From assembly GCA_001800515.1 (NCBI GenBank), contig MGVN01000183.1:1-5704 (forward strand): a DNA stretch of 5,704 nt, in the 5' to 3' direction. The notes beneath the pieces are model-generated. The model made no database searches, was not told the origin of the DNA, and saw only the letters and a list, made by a program, of their open reading frames with translations. This DNA comes from Elusimicrobia bacterium RIFOXYB2_FULL_49_7 (GTDB taxonomy: Bacteria; Fibrobacterota; OXYB2-FULL-49-7). Positions 4,798-5,704 of the stretch are shown in pieces (position 1 is the first letter of the stretch; each line of letters starts with the position of its first letter). A program made the translations under genes and the position numbers.

Positions 4798-5704
4798 ATG
4801 AAAAATAATGTTGTTTGTGTTGATAACTTGTCAATAAAGAGCGATTCTTCGTTCTCTTTTGACGTTTTTTGCGAAATCCTGAAAGGTAAAATCGGTACGC
4901 TTCCATATCAGGCTTATTTTGAACAGTTCAAATTGGTCAATATTGAAGAGGGTGTCGTCACCCTTTCTTTTCCAAACACCTTTATTTCCGATTTTGTAGA
5001 ACAACATTACACGGACGTCATTCAAAGCTGCTTCTACGAACAAACCCATATCAATTATCAAATCCGCTTTTCAATCTCTCCCCATTCCAATGATAACCGT
5101 ATTGTAGATCAAATCGTTTCCGCCACAGAGCAGGTTCGAACCGTCAAGAAGGCATTGCCCGTTCGCCTCAACGCGGCATTTACCTTCGATAATTTTGTCA
5201 TCGGCGCAAACAACGAATTCGCCTATACCTCGGCCCTGGCCGTGGCCGAAGCGCCGGGACGCACTCATTTCAACCCACTCGTCATCTATGGTAAGACCGG
5301 CCTCGGAAAGACCCATCTGCTCCAAGCTATCGCTCATTTCGCCAAACAGGAAGAAACCGCTGAAAACATGCTGTTTGTCAGTGCCAATCAATTCCTTGAA
5401 GATTATGTGCACTTTGTTCATACCATCAAGAAATCCCAGGAATTCCACCGCCGGTACCGCAACATCGATATCCTCCTCATTGACGACATCCATTTCCTGT
5501 CGCGAAAATGGGAGACACAGAACCAGTTTTACCAGATTTTTGAAGCATTAAAGGCCCAGAACAAACAAATCGTCATCACCTCCGACCGCCATCCCGATGA
5601 AATTAAGGACATGAAGACGCGCCTCCTGAACCGTTTCTCCGGCGGCCTTCTGGTGGACATTCAACCGCCCGGATTCGAGACCAAGATGGCCATTCTGAAT
5701 CGAA
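4798..5704 (+). CDS. dnaA: chromosomal replication initiator protein DnaA (3' end cut by window)
   Basis: The first 302 residues of DnaA, which binds DnaA boxes at oriC, melts the origin with ATP and loads the replicative helicase. The usual length is about 450, so the rest of the AAA+ lid and the DNA-binding domain IV lie beyond the edge. Domain I is about 18-92, a short linker 93-121, and AAA+ domain III starts at AFTFDNFVIG (127-136). Walker A is GKTGLGKTH (165-173), Walker B ILLIDD (225-230), sensor 1 ITSD (260-263), and box VII RLLNRF (275-280) with the expected arginine-finger Arg279. ATG at 4798 is the only upstream ATG before an in-frame stop at 4759. Its ribosome site (AAGAAG, about 10 nt away) is weak, so coupling to the preceding small ORF is possible. 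Departures from the common sequence include Lys166 (usually Gly), His232 (usually Gln), and SRKWETQ in place of the common AGKExTQ. It is the only plus-strand gene apart from the small ORF and diverges from the ABC/sigma cluster. Confidence 0.97.
   Translation, partial: MKNNVVCVDNLSIKSDSSFSFDVFCEILKGKIGTLPYQAYFEQFKLVNIEEGVVTLSFPNTFISDFVEQHYTDVIQSCFYEQTHINYQIRFSISPHSNDNRIVDQIVSATEQVRTVKKALPVRLNAAFTFDNFVIGANNEFAYTSALAVAEAPGRTHFNPLVIYGKTGLGKTHLLQAIAHFAKQEETAENMLFVSANQFLEDYVHFVHTIKKSQEFHRRYRNIDILLIDDIHFLSRKWETQNQFYQIFEALKAQNKQIVITSDRHPDEIKDMKTRLLNRFSGGLLVDIQPPGFETKMAILNR
4818..4837 (-). promoter_or_regulatory. pair of DnaA-box-like 9-mers inside the dnaA 5' coding region
   Basis: TGTTGATAA (4818-4826; TTATCAACA on the minus strand, identical to the box at 4636) and TGTCAATAA (4829-4837; TTATTGACA) start 11 bp apart, the same step as the pair at 4608/4619. 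They fall in codons 7-14 of dnaA, the poorly conserved N-terminal tip of the protein, where protein constraint is low. Confidence 0.45.

Larger units (their letters stand above)
4550..4842. other. probable replication origin (oriC) / dnaA control region
   Basis: This AT-rich stretch immediately upstream of and into dnaA holds six 9-mers fitting TTATNNACA on one or other strand: 4608-4616, 4619-4627, 4636-4644, 4734-4742, 4818-4826 and 4829-4837. The segment between about 4680 and 4730 is almost pure A/T and free of boxes, so it is a candidate unwinding element. Many bacteria carry oriC next to dnaA. The boxes could equally serve only dnaA autoregulation, with the origin on the far side of dnaA outside the window. 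Confidence 0.6.

Noticed and set aside
5071..5493. Minus-strand open frame of 140 codons
   Set aside because: It is antisense to dnaA across the Walker A and B motifs and is explained by dnaA codon composition.
1..5704. tRNA, rRNA, CRISPR array, insertion sequence or prophage genes
   Set aside because: I saw no cloverleaf, regularly spaced repeats, transposase or terminal inverted repeats.

Overview
The window looks like part of a bacterial chromosome at the dnaA/oriC locus, with two divergent transcription units around an AT-rich intergenic region of about 410 bp. Coding DNA is of intermediate GC, while the intergenic region is markedly AT-rich. An ECF sigma factor, a LolD/MacB-type exporter, a probable secreted or lipid-anchored protein and a membrane-anchored PQQ-type propeller together suggest a Gram-negative (diderm) cell. 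dnaA is not beside rpmH/rnpA here, and its AAA+ motifs depart from the usual forms at several positions, so a poorly sampled lineage is plausible. A PVC-type or similar uncultured phylum is a guess; the window does not settle it.

Left part (positions 1-4387, all minus strand): a tight five-gene cluster read right to left. It runs FtsX/MacB-like permease, ABC ATPase, exported protein of unknown function, ECF-type RNA polymerase sigma factor, and a single-pass membrane protein with a PQQ-like beta-propeller that runs off the left edge. The first four genes are 2 nt apart, overlapping by 4 nt, or directly abutting, so they should be co-transcribed and translationally coupled. The fifth follows after 67 nt. 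The inferred theme is an envelope export module co-expressed with a sigma factor whose downstream neighbour has the architecture of a transmembrane anti-sigma/sensor: cytoplasmic tail, one membrane segment, large extracytoplasmic domain. It lacks an obvious zinc-binding anti-sigma motif.

Middle (about 4388-4797): a control and probable replication-origin region. It holds a consensus sigma-70 promoter (TTGACA, 18-bp spacer, TATAAT) pointing to dnaA and a leader of roughly 210 nt. It also holds DnaA-box-like 9-mers (TTATCAACA, TTATCTACA and two TTATAAACA spaced 11 bp apart), two inverted repeats, and a 40-codon ORF with a good ribosome binding site. That ORF connects to dnaA through overlapping stop/start codons.

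Right part (4798 to the edge): the first 302 codons of dnaA on the plus strand, covering domains I and II and most of the AAA+ domain. Two more DnaA-box-like 9-mers, again spaced 11 bp apart, lie inside its codons 7-14, which suggests that origin/autoregulation and the start of the gene are interleaved.
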